This document shows, piece by piece, positions 13,629-26,173 of a stretch of 64,000 bases of DNA (within the stretch, counting starts at the first letter, position 1; each line of letters begins with the position of its first letter). A program made the translations under genes and the position numbers. Location: contig CM034240.1 of assembly GCA_019916065.1 (NCBI GenBank), positions 44,218,026 through 44,282,025 on the forward strand, written 5' to 3'. Under the pieces are notes generated by a model. The model ran no database searches. It had not been told where the DNA came from and saw nothing but the letters and a program-made list of their open reading frames with translations. Source of the DNA: Vitellaria paradoxa (lineage: Eukaryota; Streptophyta; Magnoliopsida; Ericales; Sapotaceae).

Positions 13629-13771
13629 GGTGTTTGGTGTGTTAAAATTCACGAAAACTTATAAAAAAATTATAAAAAATTACAAATTTAACTTTTTCTG
13701 ATCAAATTTCGTCGCAAATCATTTTTATATCAATTTATTTTTTTATTTTTTTTGACCATTCAAACGCCAAA
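13629..13771. mobile_element. Family G MITE-like element
   Basis: Starts GGTGTTTGGTGTG and ends CAAACGCCAAAC. It carries the interior word ATCATTTTTATATCAA shared with 15358-15512 and 56419-56602. It lies between the IRX10-L and rubredoxin genes. Confidence 0.5.
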
Positions 13772-14142
13772 CCCTTTTTAAATTAAAAAAAAAAAAGAAT
13801 GCACCGGGGTAGAGGGTTTAAGCCCAAAATTGTCCACGTCTGCAATAATAATTGGGAAATGAAAAATTACAAGTTAGCAAGCAAAAAATGAAGGAAATTA
13901 CGAGTAGGACGAGAAGAGGGTGTGGAAATAGGACCATTCGAAAAGATAAGCAGAGGCCACCCAAAAGGGGAGAGGGAGCTTGTGTGGGGGGCGTGACAGC
14001 CACGCTTCCACATTTCAAAACATTCTAGACATCCACGGTTTACTTATTATCCACCACCACACTCTCTCTCTCTGTCTCTCCAGCTTCATTATCTTTTCCC
14101 CTTTTTCTTCCCAATTGTATAGAGAGAGAGAGAATAGAAAAA

Positions 14143-16869
14143 ATGGCTCTGCAAGCATCTGTTCAGAGCACCCAGTTGAAAGCAAGTTGTCCCCCTCTAC
14201 CCCACAAAGGCAATGCAGGTCTAAGACGCCCCGTGGATCGATTTGCTCTCAAATCATCGTTTTTCTCTCCATCATCAATCCAGCTATTTCTTCCCCCGCA
14301 TCCTCTTGTTTCCGCTTCTGCTCCCAAGTTCTCCATGCGCGTGGCCTCAAAGCAAGCCTATATTTGCAGGGACTGCGGGTACAAAAAAAACAAACCCCCT
14401 CCCCTCTCTTCTCTTCTCTTCTCTTCTCGTTTGGGGCTTCGGTGTAAGAAAGTTACTCTGCCGAGTTACGAAATTATTAGATAAATAAATCTATACAATT
14501 AATACTTTAATTACATTGTAACACAATTACGATTTCATTTGTCTGGTGGTCTTGTCTGGGTTTGATACATATCAAGCATTTTTCATGAAATTGAGTGATG
14601 TCTGTGCAGGTATATTTACAATGACAGAACTCCCTTTGAGAAGCTCCGTGATAACTTCTTTTGTCCTGGTATGTACTTAATTTTCTCCCCAGTCATCAGT
14701 CCATTGAATTAAAGTCTGTTGGGAGAAAATTCTTTCTTTTAACAACTTCAACTTAAACATTCAGCTGAGGGAGGAAATTGTGACCAGTAGTTCAGCACCG
14801 TCGAATTCACCCAAACAATTTGTGTGTCTTTTGCTATGTTCTACAAACAGATGAAGTCTAGGCTACAGCCTACATGTATTCTACATTAGTAATATATGAC
14901 ATTTGTATAGTGTTTATATGCTTTAAATTCCCACTCTTTGTCAACTATCATTTAAAGGTGAGTACTCTGGATGTTTGTAACAAGTGGAATCAGAATTTCT
15001 CTCTGTGTCTGAAAAAAAAAAGGGGGCAAAAAGCTAGTAGCTTGGTTTTTAATTGCTAGTTTTTTTGGCTTATTTTTAAAATGGCTAAATTTATCTTTTT
15101 TACATTTTAAATTACTTTTGAATCTTGAAGGAGAAAAATGTCTAATTACCAAAAATTTAAAACACTAGCTGCTAAAAAAGAAAACTAGGATTTTCTTTTT
15201 TCTCTTCCCAAAAAAAAAGAAAACCAGGATTTTAGTAGTTAGTTAGTAATCAACTATTAAAAAACTAGTTTTGTTTTGTTTTTTTTTTTTTTTCCGCCTT
15301 CAAACTCAGCCTATGTCTCCTATTTCCTGCAGTGCAAGAGGTGACACTGGCATTGCGGGGGTGTTTGGTTGGCTGAAACCAACCAAAACCTATCAACTTT
15401 TACCAAGTTTTTGTATTTTCTTCCAATGAAATTTTATTACATATCATTTTTATATCAAATTTTTGTACTTTTATTATACTTTTTAGTTAAATTTTTGCCG
15501 AACAAACACCCCTCCGCACTATTTACACAGGATTACAATTCAAAACCCAGGAGAATGACACTGGTATGGTCGTGTTTCCGTGGGACAATGGTGTGCAAAG
15601 TTAAGAAAAATAACGTCGCCATGGCTGTGCACGTGTCTTAAAATTTTTAGTATAAAATATTGGTGGAGCGGTGGACCTTGAGTTCCCTCCTATCAACTTG
15701 CTTTGAATTTCTCATTATCAAACTTGGTTCAAAGACAGGTTTAAACCGATGTTTTTAGGCCACTTCAGGGCGTTTGTAATGGGCTTGAGTTTGCTTATAC
15801 ATTGACGGTCCTTTTGCATTGATTGTTCGCAGTTTGTGGGGCTCCCAAACGAAGATTTAGATCCTATGCACCTTCTGTGACCAAAAATGCTAATGAGACT
15901 GATGCCCGAAAGGCACGCAAAGCTCAGATCCAGAGAGACGAAGCTATTGGGTAAGATAAGAATAGTTCTTAATTTCCCCTCAATTAATTAATTATTTATT
16001 TATTTTGGACAAGTTAAACAAAAAAAAATATTTAAGTATATTTTATTTGAGAAAAGAAATTAATTAAAGTGATTCAAATATGTGTTCTCTAACCCTAATC
16101 AAGGTGAAAGCATTGTTTCTCACAAAATCAATAAATTAAAGACCGGGAAGGTCTTGCGGGCGCCACGGCTCTCCAAAGTTTTTAAAAATTTTACTCTTAA
16201 TTTTTTTAGTATTTATATTAGGATGTAGTATATGGTTTCCTTTAAGTTGGCATTTGGCTTGCATTTTTATTTTTTATTTTCTATTTTATGTTTTAAAAAT
16301 TCCAAAACACAAAAAGTAGAAAACACATTTCGTTTGACATTTTCTCTTTTTCATGTTTTAAGATTCTCCTTGTTGTGGGACAAAAAGGCTCAAAATGACT
16401 AAAAGTCGTTTTGCATTGTAAATTTATTTTCTGTTTTCTAAAACTAGTTTTGCAAACGCCAGTAATCAAATGCATTTTCAGCTGTTTTCTTTATTTTTCA
16501 GAAACGTAAAATCGAAAGCATGCTCAAAACATGTATATCAAATGGCAAAATTTTGAAAAATATTATTTTACTTTTTCAAAATATGAAAAATTTTACTTTG
16601 GTCTTCTCTCACTAAAATTTCTGAATCCACCGTTAGTTGTATATATTAAAATTCTAATTATAAGACAATTTATACTTTTTTTTTTTTTTAAGTTAAAAAA
16701 GAAGACTGGTTTGAGTTAAAAAAAAAAAAAAGACTGATTTTTCCGTTCCCAAACAATTAATTGTATTACAAACTACATTTTTGGTTACAGGAGAGCATTG
16801 CCCATTGGAATTGCAGTTGGGGCTGCTGCTCTTGCTGGTCTCTACTTCTACCTCAACAGCAGCTTCTGA
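14143..16869 (+). CDS. Plastid rubredoxin-like protein with C-terminal membrane anchor
   Basis: Four exons: 14143-14378, 14610-14668, 15833-15950 and 16791-16869 (492 nt, 163 residues). All introns are GT-AG with phases 2, 1 and 2. Residues 1 to about 65 are rich in Ser/Pro/basic residues and look like a chloroplast transit peptide. The rubredoxin domain has the four iron ligands C75/C78 (YICRDCGYIYND) and C97/C100 (FFCPVCGAPK). A charged linker (NETDARKARKAQIQRDEA) leads to a Gly/Ala-rich membrane helix at about 139-161 (IGIAVGAAALAGLYFYL) and a short tail. This layout is that of plant one-iron thylakoid rubredoxins. The RBD1 branch is needed for photosystem II accumulation, but a second family member exists (At5g51010 type, by gene order), so I do not assign the paralogue. 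Confidence 0.93.
15358..15512. mobile_element. Family G MITE in rubredoxin intron 2
   Basis: 155 bp with clear terminal inverted repeats: GGGGTGTTTGGTTGGC on the left against GCCGAACAAACACCCC on the right (one mismatch in about 16). The flanks TGCG and CCGCA extend the palindrome. It lies between rubredoxin exons 2 and 3. Confidence 0.7.
16247..16460. mobile_element. Family H MITE-like element in rubredoxin intron 3
   Basis: GGCATTTGGCTTGCA on the left and TTTGCAAACGCC on the right form inverted ends. The interior has TTTTCTATTTTATGTTTTAAAA words shared with 1599-1814. Confidence 0.5.
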
Positions 16870-17290
16870 GTCACACCACAACTCCTATATATATATATAT
16901 ATATATATCATGCTGTTCTTTGGGAATAACAGAACCATTCTTGTAATTTCATTTTTGTTTCCCTTTCTTTATTTTTCCCATAGAACTTCCAGTACATTAA
17001 TTGTTGTTGCCATTGTAAGACCTTAAATGCCAATTTTCTTGAGCAGAATTTGAGATCCATAAGGAATGGAAGGAGAGCATAGACTTACTGAAGAAAAAGT
17101 TTACTACCTAATTAGTTGAGAAGAAGTGAATCTAATCTCGAGTGGAACTGCAAATCCTCACTCCAAATACAATTTGTAGTTTGATTTTTTTATTTTTTAT
17201 TTTTATTTATTTATTTATTTATATCTTGACTCGACTCGGTAAATTTTAAATGTATATATAATAGTCAAGCTATTCTAATTAAGTATTTTA

Positions 17291-17847
17291 GGGTATGTTT
17301 GGGTTGATGATTTGTTAAATAAATAAAAGAATATGAATTTAAAAATTCTTCTCTTATTTAGGTTGGATTGGAAAATGAGAAGTAAAAAAAAATAAAAAAA
17401 TAAAAAACTGGAGATTCGAGAAATTAAAAATAATTAAATTAATACTAATTTATTGATGAATGTTTTATATTTTCTTATATTTTTAATCCATTTGAATAAA
17501 GAATATGTACTTAAAATTTTATATTTTCTTTCTTTAATTTATTTAATTCTTTTCCTTCTCTTTGAAATGAAAATAGTAGGGAAAAGGAAAAAAAAAATGT
17601 GTAAGTAAAAGGGGAAGAGAATTTAAAATATTAAATACACATTTTTATTTGAATAAATTAAAAAATATATAAAAAAATAAATAAAAGGCATTCATTAATA
17701 ATTTAAGTTTTTTAAGTCAATTATTTTAAATTTCTCTAATCTTCTATTATTTTCCTTTTATTTTTCATCACAAATCAAATAAATATAATTTTTAAACTCC
17801 CTTCTCTTTCCTTTTTTTCCTTAACAAATTTTCCTTACATTCCAAAA
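17291..17847. mobile_element. Family D AT-rich element
   Basis: Begins GGGTATGTTTGGG and ends near TTCCAAAAC. The interior (TTATTGATGAATGTTTTATATTTT and following) is shared with 52573-53050 and, in reverse orientation, with 28621-28887. It is not coding. It fills the interval between the rubredoxin and CRL genes with the family B copy next to it. Confidence 0.5.
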
Positions 17848-17950
17848 CAGAGAGTAGTACCGGTTGTCTTGAATCTACCCTTTGGCTTTGGTTTTGGATT
17901 ATAGAATTTATAGAAGACAAAAAGTTCAAGCTCCTGTGAATGAATAGTTA

Positions 17951-18109
17951 GAGTGCATTTAGTTAAATAAAAAATATTAAAAAAATTCTAAAATCTATGA
18001 AAACTTTTAAAAAAGTTACTTATTTTTTATCTTATTGTACGAATTACAAATTTACAAATTATTTTAAATTATCTCACTTTATCTCACTTTTTATCACTCC
18101 AAGCACTCC
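17951..18109. mobile_element. Family B short element
   Basis: About 160 bp from GAGTGCATTTAG to CCAAGCACTC, with TTATCTCACTTTATCTCAC near the right end. It closely resembles 61731-61870. Confidence 0.5.
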
Positions 18110-18559
18110 CTTAATTTCATAAATATTTACATTGTTTTATTTTGTTGATTAATATTTTTTTTTGATAATAAATCGTTTTAATATACCAAACATTTTAATC
18201 TGAGTGAGTTTTCATTTTCATTTTCATTTTCGTCCATGTACCGAAAACGGTAACGTATCAATGATAATTGACACGGAGACAACAGCCACAGGATTGGGTC
18301 TTACAATCAGTTAAAACATATAAGATCCTGAGACCGGAAGATGGGGGGAATTTATATATATATATATATGTATGTATACATACACCTCAAGGAAACCCTT
18401 CACTCTCCAGAACACAATGCTTCTGATACGCATTGAAAACTTTTTTGTGTGCAACAATTGATGAAAGAAGAAGACTCTCTGAACTGGATAAGCAAAGCAT
18501 TATAGAACATACAATGAAGCTGGATTTTACATAAAGCACACACACAAAGTGAGAGGTGA

Positions 18560-18939
18560 TCATTCTTGGAGAACAAATGAACCTCCTATCATTTTCTCCA
18601 TGGACGGAGGAGGAAAATTTAAGGGAGAGAGCATGTCAACAAAACTTGAAGCTGGTGCGGGCTTGAATTCGTAAGGACCTCCTTTCGCTCCCCAAACCTG
18701 TTACCCAAAAAAGAAAAAATACACACACACACACACACATTATTACCATAGGCTCTTTTTTTTATCTAGTTTGAAGCAATGTTTTCATAATGGAATAATG
18801 TATAAGTTTTTCAAGTGAAACAAAGAGGCCTACTAACTTGGTTTCCGTCATCATCGAAGCCCCTATCCCAGGCATGTATCTCATTGTTCTTCAACACTGA
18901 AAGTTCTGAGGTGCAGTATGTTGCACCATTCTGTATATT

Positions 18940-18978
<39 letters not shown>

Positions 18979-21900
18979 GATCAGAAGAGTATAACAGCAT
19001 CAACAAGAATGAACCGAAAAATAGACAAAGCGATGAAAACAAAATCAGAATGTAAATACCCAAGAATTAGGAAATCCGTCTGGGGGAGTTGAACCTTCAT
19101 ATAAGCAGCGTTTGCCGCGTTCACAGCGTTTGAGATGTATTGTTGTCAAACGTTCTGCAATGTCCTGCACATCATACAAACGACTGAGACGAAAAAGAAG
19201 TTTAAAATTAGGTAAATTTGACCTCCAAGCTTAGCAACAACGAGTTACTAGAAATATTAGCAACAGACCTAGGTTAAAAAAAAAAAATCACAGGTGCTGA
19301 AAGAATTTTTTGTGACCAAAAGTGCAATCAGACAACCATGCTCCGTAAGCTTTTCTTTTTCCTCACAAAAATACCAAAAAAAAACAAAATGACAAGAATC
19401 CCCAATCTTTTTTTCATTTCTTTTCTTGAATTTTATTTTCTCCCTTGCTTTGATAATTGATTCTGCAAGATGAAGCATTTAACTACCAAACGATCCCTAC
19501 GTATTACTTCATTGTACAAAAATTAACCTCCTTTCCTTCCTTGGATACTCCACAAGGAACTTGACTAAATATGAAGACAACTTCATTCAATAAATTATAC
19601 TTAGATATCTCAGCGAATTAATTGATTACCAATCAATAAGTCGCCTATTAATACTTATGCTAAGGTCCTCAAAGTAAGTTTCATGAGAGGCTTGTGGAAA
19701 ACTTTCCTTTAGAAACTAAAACCAAAATTTTCAAAACTAAAATTGAAGTATCCTATCCCCAATATAAACAAGCCAGAAGAAACCAAGGTCCTGTAGTTGG
19801 ATGATATGGTCTTACTGTGCCCAAGAGCTTACCCCAATTACTTCTTCTGGCTGTGGCCGCTGATCCTTTGGGCGATCACAAAAGTTTTTGTACTCTTCTG
19901 CATCTCTAATGGCATATGTACTCAGCTGCCATTGAAATACAAGTCAAAAATGATAGAATGTTATACATCTCCACAAACAAGAGATGAAGGACATGGATGA
20001 CGATAAAATATAGCCAGCCATGCAAAGAAAGGGGAAAGGAGGATTTAAAACCCCCCCCCCCACCCACCCACCCACCCACACACAATTTGCCTTTTAAAAG
20101 ATAGGGATCGATAAAAATGTGAAACTGAATTTAGAATACAAAAACATAATGTTACAGTACAGAGAGTGCACGAGCATATGCAAATGAATCTTACAGAACT
20201 ATTGTGCTTTCGGACAGAACTTTCCAACAATGCAATGACCAAATCACAAATATCGTAGGATTTCTGTTAAAAGACTAGTCATCTAATTAGTGCCAACAAG
20301 CTAGTCAAGGTTAGATGCAAGTCAAAAAGCTGTTCTAATAAAGTTCAGGTTAATATTAAATCAATGCAACTAACCAACGATGAGAACAATTTAACGCTCG
20401 CAATCAACATCTTGTGCCACATTTATTCAACAAAAAAACCAACAGTTCTTCATGAAACTAATCAGATGGGAAGAAGATGCTGCAATTTTTATTTAGATTG
20501 AAGTGAAAGAGCAAAATAAAATAAATAAAATAAAATATTATATCCCTTTATTCTAAACCCACTACTACAAATAAAATATTAAATTCTTTATTCTAAACCC
20601 ACTACCACAAATAAAGTTAAAAAAAAAAAGCGTAACACACAACATCAGTGCATTGCATTGTATACTAATATGGATGGCAGAATTTCCACTGATAAAAGCA
20701 GTGTGAAATACAGTATCAATACTGAACCACACATGACACAGCAAACATGAACCGCACCTCCACATCACATTTCATCTCCTTTGGACAAGGCTTCACCATA
20801 AAAAATCTCTGTAATGAGAAAAACAACAGCAAACATTAAGAGGAACGTGTTTTTAAATAAAATTAAAGCTACCAAATAAATTCAAACAGCCAAAAGCCCA
20901 AGAGCTGTTTCAAATAGTTTCATCAATGCTATGTTTGGTTCCTGGATTAGGGGACAGAAACATAAAAGAAAATGCAAAGGCAATCATTATTCATAAGGAA
21001 TACAAATGAAGTATGAGAAATTTATAGTCCTTCAAATCAACTGTACTTCTTTTTCTTATGATTTGTAAATAAATCCAAGGAAAATAATTTTCCTTCTCAT
21101 TTTCATTTCTTTTTTCCTTTTCCTGCTACTAAATCTAAGTTCCAAATAAAGCATAAAAAGAACTATATTAACTGAGAAACTAATCAAGGGACTAGAGAAG
21201 GAAAAAGAGGAGAATATCAAAATGAAGAAATGAGGAAAAATGGCTCGGTCACCTTTTGCGTTGCATGTAGAAGGCGCCGTGCATGACAAAAACAAGCCTA
21301 AGGTGTGCAGGTGGATTATACAGATGACAAGGATATGGATACGTCACATACCTGACGAAAGGGCTTATGAGGAGTCCTCCAAAATGCCTGTCAGGTGCCA
21401 ACAAAAATTCTTAATAATAACCAAAACATTCACATTTGAAAACCAGAAGCAGGAAATAAAATTTCAACAAGTGATATACTAACTTGTTCAAAATATAAAA
21501 CCTTTGAACCATCCACCATTTCTGCAGCCGGACACGAAAGCCATCTACAAAAATGAAAGAAAAACACGGTTATAGGTTATAAACTTTCAATGAATCTTCT
21601 GAATTTGTGAACGACATGTTGGATTTACTCATTGATCTTGATTCTTTGCATTATTATACAAGCAGGGAAAATTAAAAAGTGGTTAAACGCCAACCATGTT
21701 GTAACAAACTTTAAGTTTTTAAGTTCTTGCTGAGCAACACAACATCAAAAGTAAAGAAAGGTTTGGAAAATCATTCAGCACTACTTTTTTTCCTTATAAT
21801 ATGAATATCTCATCTAGAACAATTGAGGGCACTGGGGACTTGAAAATTAGCAATGATGGTCAATGCAAAGGAACTAAATTCAGCAAAGTTAAACTCACTT

Positions 21901-22437
21901 GAAAATAACAAAATATAAACTTAGTACTAAAAGAAATTTATAAACAAACACAAGCATACACACATCCAAATAGTAGGGTTGCAACTATTGTTAAAGCTAG
22001 TCAAATTGCAATTAGCCAATTGTATCTAGTAAGTCTACAAGTGGAAGGGATTTGGGGAAAAAGAGAGTACCTCAGGTTGAAGTAATTATCAGGGTCTCTA
22101 GATGCTTGCTTTCTCGAGTACTACCCATTAAAGCAATACCAATAAGCATAACAGACAAGTAAACAAAATCAACACAAGATTAAATAAGTCAAAAGAGAAA
22201 TGAATGAATGAATATACACACACAATTACATACACGGAGGATAGAGAGAAAGAGAGGTACCTTCTCGCCGCTGAGGGATCGAGCGACGACGCGGGTATGG
22301 TCCCAGCGAGTGGTGGACTTGGTGAGACGCCGCAGCAAGATTGCTCCACCGATCACCACCAGCGTCTTCACCACCAGTCCCCGAGCGCGGCCCCACCCGC
22401 CGGTGTTCGAGTCCGCGTCCTCCGAGCCCGTGCCCAT
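18560..22437 (-). CDS. CRL: CRUMPLED LEAF-type CpcT/CpeT family protein, plastid envelope
   Basis: Nine exons on the minus strand: 22437-22261, 22120-22071, 21544-21484, 21387-21352, 20808-20758, 19925-19833, 19164-19060, 18930-18838 and 18697-18560. They total 804 nt (267 residues) and every intron is GT-AG. Residues 20-38 form a hydrophobic segment (GLVVKTLVVIGGAILLRRL) after a polar N terminus. The CpcT/CpeT domain follows, with RDPDNYFNLR, SCPAAEMVDGSKVLY, AFWRTPHKPFRQRFFMVKPCP, YAIRDAEEYKNFC and LWDRG-like (HAWDRGFDDDGN) blocks. This matches Arabidopsis CRL, an outer plastid envelope protein whose loss disturbs plastid division and plant growth. The 'chromophore lyase' name comes from cyanobacterial CpcT and is unproven in plants. 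The ATG at 22437 fits the family N terminus MGTxS. Confidence 0.95.
18945..18976. repeat. (AG)n microsatellite in CRL intron 7
   Basis: About 16 AG units within the 129-bp intron 18931-19059. On the transcribed strand it is a CT tract just upstream of the exon 8 acceptor and probably serves as the polypyrimidine tract. Confidence 0.9.
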
Positions 22438-22984
22438 CCCAAACCAATACTACCCTTTCTTCTGCCCACAACCCATCTTCATCGACCTCTCTCAAATTCA
22501 ATCGAAATTCAGGAGAAAAAAAAAAAAAAAACAATTACACTTCTTTTCTCCGATGAAAGAGAAACACAAAGCTAAGAAATAGAAAAGGTGAGAGCTTTTT
22601 CGCAAATCTTCTCTTCTTTGAGAGGGATTCGGGATAAGGGTGGAATTCAGCTTCCTCTGCTTTTATGGAAAAACAGAACTCCAAATCCAAATCCAAGGAA
22701 ATGATTTATGGATTCAAGTTGTGGCTTTCCGGGTGTCCGATTGTGATTTGTAGGGTCTCTCACAACGCTTATCTCTCCTGATTTCTTCTTTCTTGTTTGT
22801 TTGGATTTGTGCATATACATGTATGAACATGAAATGACTTGTTTGGCTAGGGTATCTAACAACTTTTTCTGCCTCGACTGACTGGTTTCTGCTTGTTCGT
22901 TTGGATTTGAGACTTTTGAGTATATACTTAGTAATTGTCCGTGACTGTGTCTAGCGCCAAACAAATATAATTCGACGTGTTAGT

Positions 22985-23720
22985 AGTTTAAATTTAAATT
23001 TATAAAATAAACTTACATGAAAAGTATAAAAATAATTAATAAAAATAAAAATTAATAATTAAAAGAGGTTAAAGTATTCACACAGTGTTAATAAAGATAT
23101 AAAAGTTTATTATTTATTATAAATATCATCACATTTTTTACAATATTAATTTAAAATCTTTTATAAAAAAAATCATTCAGAAAAATATTGGAAGAGTGAG
23201 AAAAAAAAGAAAAATAATATTGGCCACTGAACAAATTCAACGGTTGAAAACATCTTAATTTTAAAATTTAAATTTTCGTATTATATAAATGACACAAATA
23301 GTATAAAAGTGTATACATTTAAAATTTAAAATTTAAGTTTTAAGTAAATTAAAATTAAAATTTTAATTTAAAGTTTTATTTTTAATAAAATTTAAAGAAA
23401 ATTCAAATTCAAATATATTTTTTAAATAAAAATTTAGTTAATTTTATCTAATATGTATCCATCCATTGGACAAATGTGTACAATTTTATTATTTATTACA
23501 AATATTATCACATTTTTTAAAGTATTAATTTAAATTTTTTTATGTATAAAAATATTCAAAAAAATATATGAGAAAATTTGATGACGTTGAACAAATATAA
23601 AAAAAAAATAATTTTCATTTATTTTAAATTGAGAAAAATATAATTTGTATAATTTTACAAAATATAATATTATATATATATATATATATAAATTTTGAAT
23701 TTCAAATTTTAAAATTTGAA
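22985..23720. repeat. AT-rich tandem repeat, family F (two partial units)
   Basis: Two degenerate units sharing TTATTTATTATAAATATCATCACATTTTTT..AATATTAATTTAAA and the AAGTATTC/ATTCAGAAAAATATT words with 38485-39790. The units are about 380-420 bp apart. A downstream block with ATTTTACAAAATATAAT and a run of AT follows in both loci, so the two loci share a long composite repeat. It is not coding. Confidence 0.55.
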
Positions 23721-23957
23721 AAAAGAAATTATTTGTGCCGTCTGTCAGAAACATGGCAGCCATTCCATCCCCCATTATTTGTGCTCTTGCCATGTCGGCC
23801 AAATGTTCAATCAAGTGAGTAATTTTTTTTTTTTTTTTATGGTACAAGTGAGCAATTTTGTTATATAGTTGTGAAAGGCCAAATGTTCAATCAAGTGAGT
23901 AAATATTTTTTTTTTTATGGTACAAGTGAGCAAATTTGTTATATAGTTGTGAAATGA

Positions 23958-24830
23958 GGGGTCCATTTGGCGCGATCAAAAATAATGAAAAATAACGAAA
24001 ATATAATTTGAAAAAATTTTTAGTATTTGATGCACACATTTTAAATTGTATTTTTTAGAGATGAATAGTAGGATTTCCATTCTAACAGATTGAATTTTCA
24101 TTTAGATAGATTTAAAATTTTGTATCAGTCATGCCTTCTTTGTAGATCAAATTGGACTCGAAATGCCACCGTTCACACTATTCATTCTCCTCGTGTTCAA
24201 ATTTAAAAATATTTTTTTTGAATTTCCTTTCATTTTCTGTCGTTAGAAGCTCGTATTGGTCATGATGGGTGTTGAGTTTTGAGATTTCTCGACTTCTCTT
24301 TCCAAAGTATGCATGAATGTGTTAAGAGTATTTGTTTTTTTTTTTTTTTTTTTTTTTTTAACAAGTCTATTGGTAGTTCATACATTGGGATGAAGAGAAA
24401 AAATACCTTTTATTGGTTGTAATCCATGAATCCTGTGTTTCTGCAGTTCAAATCTCAAATGTGCTCAGCGAACCATTCCTACGGGACTGCGCAGATTGTT
24501 TGCACGAAATCAGGAAATGAGCTGACGTCGGAATAATTTCTACAATTCATTTGGACGAAAGTTGATAGTGCGAATTCGTCATAACGGTTTCTACAATCCG
24601 TTAAAATAACTCCAGAAAAATTAGTTACAGTGGGTGTCATTCGATAACTTGGGAGTTCGTGGTAAAAATAGTAAAAAAAATTTTGCTATTTGATCAACCG
24701 AATTCTAATTATTGACATTTTTTTAGAAAGGTATTGAACTTTTTTCGAATTTTGATAAGGTAAAAACGTGTAAAAATGTAATAGAAATTTTCAAAAATTT
24801 TCACCAAATTTTGTTGTGCCAAACGGGCCC
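23958..24830. mobile_element. Family A MITE-like element, copy 2 (with internal insert)
   Basis: Bounded by GGGGTCCATTTGG and CCAAACGGGCCC. The flanking octamers GAAATGAG and AAAATGAC resemble a decayed 8-bp target duplication. It is about 390 bp longer than the other copies because of extra sequence at roughly 24140-24530. Confidence 0.55.
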
Positions 24831-25490
24831 AAAATGACTTGTTTGGCGATAAATGGATTTGATGAATACAACACCCAAGGCCCGGCCCATCTGTGCAAGG
24901 CCTCGAAGTAAAAAAGAACTATTTTGGATTTTCGATCAATGAATAATCCGAGAAGAGAAAGCAAACGAATTCACTTGTGCGTCTTGAAAAACAATGAAAG
25001 AACGAATTTTATTTTATTATCTTTGATTCAGAACTAAACAAAAGAGGTTATATATATATATATAGAGAGAGAGCGAGAGAGAGAGAGAGAGAACCCACAC
25101 TGTACAAGAAAAGTTTTTTTTTTTTTGTTAATAACACCGTTGTATTTATAGGGTTTTCGAGGCAAATGTTGCAGAGTGTACGGATGAAATTAATTCTCAT
25201 ATATTTAATTGCTTCCTCTTTTGGCAATGTAATGTTTCCATTAAATTACGTGTTTTTTCTGGGGGGGTGTTAAAATTAAAGTGAAATGGGTATCAATATT
25301 TTATTTTTTAAAAAATAAAAATAAATATTTTATAAAAAATAAAAATAAATATTTTATTCAGATAAAATTAATTATTATAAATAAATTATATTATTTTTAT
25401 TTAAAAAAATAATGATAAGTAAAAACAAAAAATAAAAAACAAAATCTGTTAAATGCAAATAGAAAAATATAAACTTTAACTAATTGTCCG
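24831..25490. other. Gene-free interval with (AT)n(GA)n microsatellite
   Basis: The interval holds a compound (AT)n/(GA)n repeat at 25050-25092 and otherwise simple AT-rich sequence. No gene is supported. Confidence 0.6.
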
Positions 25491-25860
25491 TTTAATAACT
25501 GCACTCTATACCACATGTTTGTTGTAGATTAACAGAGGTAAATTTTATTGAACTAATTTTTGTCTTTTATTACATTAGTTAAAAAAAAATTACAATTTAC
25601 ACTGGAAATAAATTGTTACTAGTAAAAGGTCAATAACAAGATATTTTCTTATTATATCCGTAAAATATTCTTTTACACCTCTGTAAAACCTCAAGCAACT
25701 ATCTCTCAAGATTCCAAATACAATATAATTATTATCAGATAATATTTATATTCAAACATAAATACAATATAATTATTATCAGATAATATTTATATTCAAA
25801 CATAAGTATCATAAATTTGTTATCCTGAACTGTTGCTGAGTAACAATTAATTACCTCCAA
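25490..25860. mobile_element. Family E AT-rich element with a 44-bp tandem duplication
   Basis: Shares TTTTACACCTCT, ATTCCAAA(TA)CA(TA)ATATAATTATTAT and ATAATATTTAT words in the same order with 36806-37175. Inside it a 44-bp unit starting AAATACAATATAATTATTAT is present twice without visible change (25716-25759 and 25760-25803), so that duplication is recent. Confidence 0.5.
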
Positions 25861-26173
25861 AATTTCATCCTGTATCAAATGTTCCCTCAAAAGTGTATCC
25901 CCTCAATGCACAAAGGGGGTCTATTCTATTCTGTGCAGTGAAAAGCTTATATAGGACATGCTGGAAAAGCTTATTCTCTCCTCCCCCAGAACCTGCATGG
26001 GCTGCATTAGCACTTTGGTTTTAATAACCATTCAGATCAAATTTCTAGGTTTTTATTCATCTGTTGTAGACACATAAACAATCAAGATAGCAATTAAGAT
26101 ATCCAACAGTCCCAGTTCTCAAACAAAAATGGAAAAAACAATAAACAGAGAGAGAGACCAAGACCTGAACAAT

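Noticed and set aside
22204..22582. Two long + strand frames
   Set aside because: They are antisense to CRL exon 1, whose minus-strand frame matches the family.
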